Assembly: GCA_030066455.1 (NCBI GenBank)
Contig: JASJBQ010000234.1
Span: 1 to 7,693 of the forward strand
Direction of reading: 5' to 3'
DNA length: 7,693 bases
DNA from: Desulfobacterales bacterium
GTDB taxonomy: Bacteria; Desulfobacterota; Desulfobacteria; Desulfobacterales; UBA5852
Shown here: piece by piece, positions 6,606 to 7,693 of the stretch
Position numbering within the stretch: the first letter of the stretch is position 1
Layout: each line of letters begins with the position of its first letter
The notes under the pieces: generated by a model
Database searches by the model: none
What the model was told of the DNA's origin: nothing
Seen by the model: only the letters and a program-made list of their open reading frames with translations
Position numbers and translations under genes: made by a program

Positions 6606-6633
6606 TTTAAAAAAAAGATTGTCAGATTACAAT
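6606..6633 (+). promoter_or_regulatory. Weak candidate promoter of the polyprenyl synthase
   Basis: TTTAAA (6606-6611, 4/6 to -35) is followed after 16 bp by TACAAT (6628-6633, 5/6 to -10) in the AT-rich divergent region. It would give a leader of about 160 nt before the ATG at 6802. The -35 is poor and other weak boxes exist, so this is only the best plus-strand match by eye. Confidence 0.25.
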
Positions 6634-6801
6634 AAGACATAAACATATGCCACACCGGTCTTCCTAAACAATTTTGAACGGACAGGTTTGATTGATGGTT
6701 CGTTAGCGGGTGCATACAGTGATCGACCGTGAAGGCTGGAGAGTTGGAATGGACTCCCAGGTCAACTGATTCTGCGGGGAGTGAACAGGAAGGATATCAA
6801 A

Positions 6802-7693
6802 ATGATGAGCGCAAGCGATAATAAACGAAAGGCGCCAAGGCCCATCCAGCAGGCTGACTTCAGCAGCCACCCACCGTTGAACGCCGACCAGTGCTGGCTC
6901 ATTGCGAAGCAGCGTTTAAGTGCGGTTGAGATCCTGCTGCGCGAGTACACGGCGGCGCCGGGACTCATCGGTCAGGCCGCGGCCTATCAGATCGAATCGG
7001 GCGGTAAACGCTGGCGCCCCCTTTTTCTTTTGGCGGTCGGTGAAGCGCTGAACGGCAGCCCCGATGATTTCGAAAAAATGGCGGCCGCCACAGAATTGTT
7101 GCACAACGCTTCGTTGGTGCATGACGATCTTCAGGACAACGATACGATGCGGCGCGGCAAAGAGACTGTCTGGCATCGGTTTGGATCAGAAACAGCCATC
7201 AACCTGGGTGATTTCTTGATATCGAGCACCTACCTGGCCTTGTCGCAGATGGATGCGCCCCGCGGTGAACTGGCCCGCTTGATCGCCCACTTCGCACAGG
7301 CCACCCACCAGGTGATTGCCGGTCAAAGCATGGAGATCGAGGCCAGTCGCAGGCTGGGTTTGACCACTAAAGAATATCGCCGCATCGCCCGAAGCAAATC
7401 CGGGATCCTCATGGCCCTTCCGGTGATCGGTGCCATGATGCTTGTCCGCGCGCCGCGCGAGATGCGCGAACACGCCCGCGAAGCCATGGTATCTCTCGGA
7501 ACAGCCTACCAGATCAAAGATGATTTGGATGATATTTTCGGATTGAAGGACGGACGTCCTGCGGGCGTTGATCTGCGCGAAGGCCGTATCAGTCTGCCCA
7601 TTCTTTTGTTTCATGCCGAGGCTGGTGAACGCGACCGGCAAGCCTTCGAAGCGTTTTTCGGCAGTCCGGAACCGCCGGCCGTGAATGAGCTGC
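6802..7693 (+). CDS. Polyprenyl (probably geranylgeranyl or longer) diphosphate synthase, 3' truncated
   Basis: An open frame of 297 codons runs off the window end. It is an all-trans polyprenyl diphosphate synthase, which condenses IPP with allylic diphosphates in the cytosol. Visible motifs: GGKRWRP at residues 67-73 (IPP binding), first Asp-rich motif DDLQD at 108-112 followed by RRG at 117-119, INLGD at 133-137, GTAYQIKDDLDD at 233-244 (second Asp-rich motif), and DLREGRISLPIL at 257-268. The first motif is DDxxD without the two-residue insert of IspA-type farnesyl synthases. Ala103 and Ser104, the fifth and fourth residues before it, are small, which in this family favours C20 or longer products. 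The exact length cannot be read. ATG at 6802 is chosen because AAGGA ends 7 nt upstream; ATG at 6805 is adjacent, and a stop at 6730 limits upstream extension. Roughly 25 N-terminal residues precede the family core. Only the last few dozen residues should be missing. It is transcribed divergently from the mevalonate operon that supplies its substrates. Confidence 0.93.
   Translation, partial: MMSASDNKRKAPRPIQQADFSSHPPLNADQCWLIAKQRLSAVEILLREYTAAPGLIGQAAAYQIESGGKRWRPLFLLAVGEALNGSPDDFEKMAAATELLHNASLVHDDLQDNDTMRRGKETVWHRFGSETAINLGDFLISSTYLALSQMDAPRGELARLIAHFAQATHQVIAGQSMEIEASRRLGLTTKEYRRIARSKSGILMALPVIGAMMLVRAPREMREHAREAMVSLGTAYQIKDDLDDIFGLKDGRPAGVDLREGRISLPILLFHAEAGERDRQAFEAFFGSPEPPAVNEL

Larger units (their letters stand above)
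6494..6801. other. Divergent intergenic region
   Basis: This 308-bp region separates the divergent starts of mvaD and the polyprenyl synthase. The half next to mvaD (about 6494-6650) is clearly AT-rich, with A-tracts at 6545-6551 and 6609-6616, unlike the rest of the window. The half next to the synthase is GC-richer and probably forms its 5' leader. It contains a 6-bp inverted repeat, ACTCCC at 6753-6758 and GGGAGT at 6777-6782, just before the ribosome site. No convincing gene was seen in it. Confidence 0.7.

Noticed and set aside
6494..6715. Minus-strand frame of 73 codons whose stop abuts the mvaD start
   Set aside because: It falls in the AT-rich divergent promoter region and covers the best promoter (6558-6588). 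Its hydrophobic look follows from AT-rich codons, and I see no ribosome site. Conservation would be needed to revive it.
7186..7641. Minus-strand frame of 151 codons at the right end
   Set aside because: It is antisense to the polyprenyl synthase core, which carries both Asp-rich motifs in the plus frame.
1..7693. CRISPR array, tRNA or rRNA genes, transposase or attachment sites
   Set aside because: No regularly spaced direct repeats, no tRNA-like cloverleaf, no rRNA segments and no transposase or integrase motifs were seen on either strand.

Overview
The window holds a compact isoprenoid-precursor locus from a GC-rich bacterium. It encodes the mevalonate (MVA) route from HMG-CoA to IPP and DMAPP, a divergently transcribed prenyl diphosphate synthase, and a small protein of the squalene-cyclase/prenyltransferase alpha-toroid type. 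The strong Shine-Dalgarno sequences, the overlapping stop/start and the GATCG-rich spacer suggest a Gram-negative, possibly Desulfobacterota (delta-proteobacterial) host. This assignment is an inference with low confidence, since nothing in the window is a taxonomic marker.

Layout, left to right: (1) the last 61 codons of an unrecognised plus-strand gene, ending at 187; (2) a 307-bp spacer between convergent genes, with a GATCG-rich low-complexity tract; (3) a 279-residue alpha-toroid protein on the minus strand (495-1334); (4) a 263-bp spacer with two imperfect hairpins and a possible promoter; (5) the minus-strand MVA operon, transcribed from right to left: mvaD (diphosphomevalonate decarboxylase, 5519-6493), mvaK2 (phosphomevalonate kinase, 4473-5519) and a single 952-codon gene (1598-4456); (6) an AT-rich 308-bp divergent intergenic region with a good minus-strand promoter; (7) a plus-strand polyprenyl diphosphate synthase starting at 6802 and cut by the window end.

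The main point of interest is the 952-codon gene. It encodes three complete enzymes in one chain: class II HMG-CoA reductase, mevalonate kinase and type 1 (Nudix) IPP isomerase. All active-site residues that can be located by eye are present in each. The three enzymes are not three consecutive steps: the fused protein does the first two steps and the last one, while the two middle steps (mevalonate-P to mevalonate-PP to IPP) are encoded by the two genes just upstream in the same operon. HMG-CoA synthase and acetoacetyl-CoA thiolase are not in the window.

Together the operon would convert HMG-CoA to IPP and DMAPP, and the divergent synthase would condense these to a prenyl diphosphate. Its DDxxD motif without a two-residue insertion, and the small residues before that motif, point to C20 or longer. 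The toroid protein may act on such a prenyl product or on a derived lipid, but its role is unknown.
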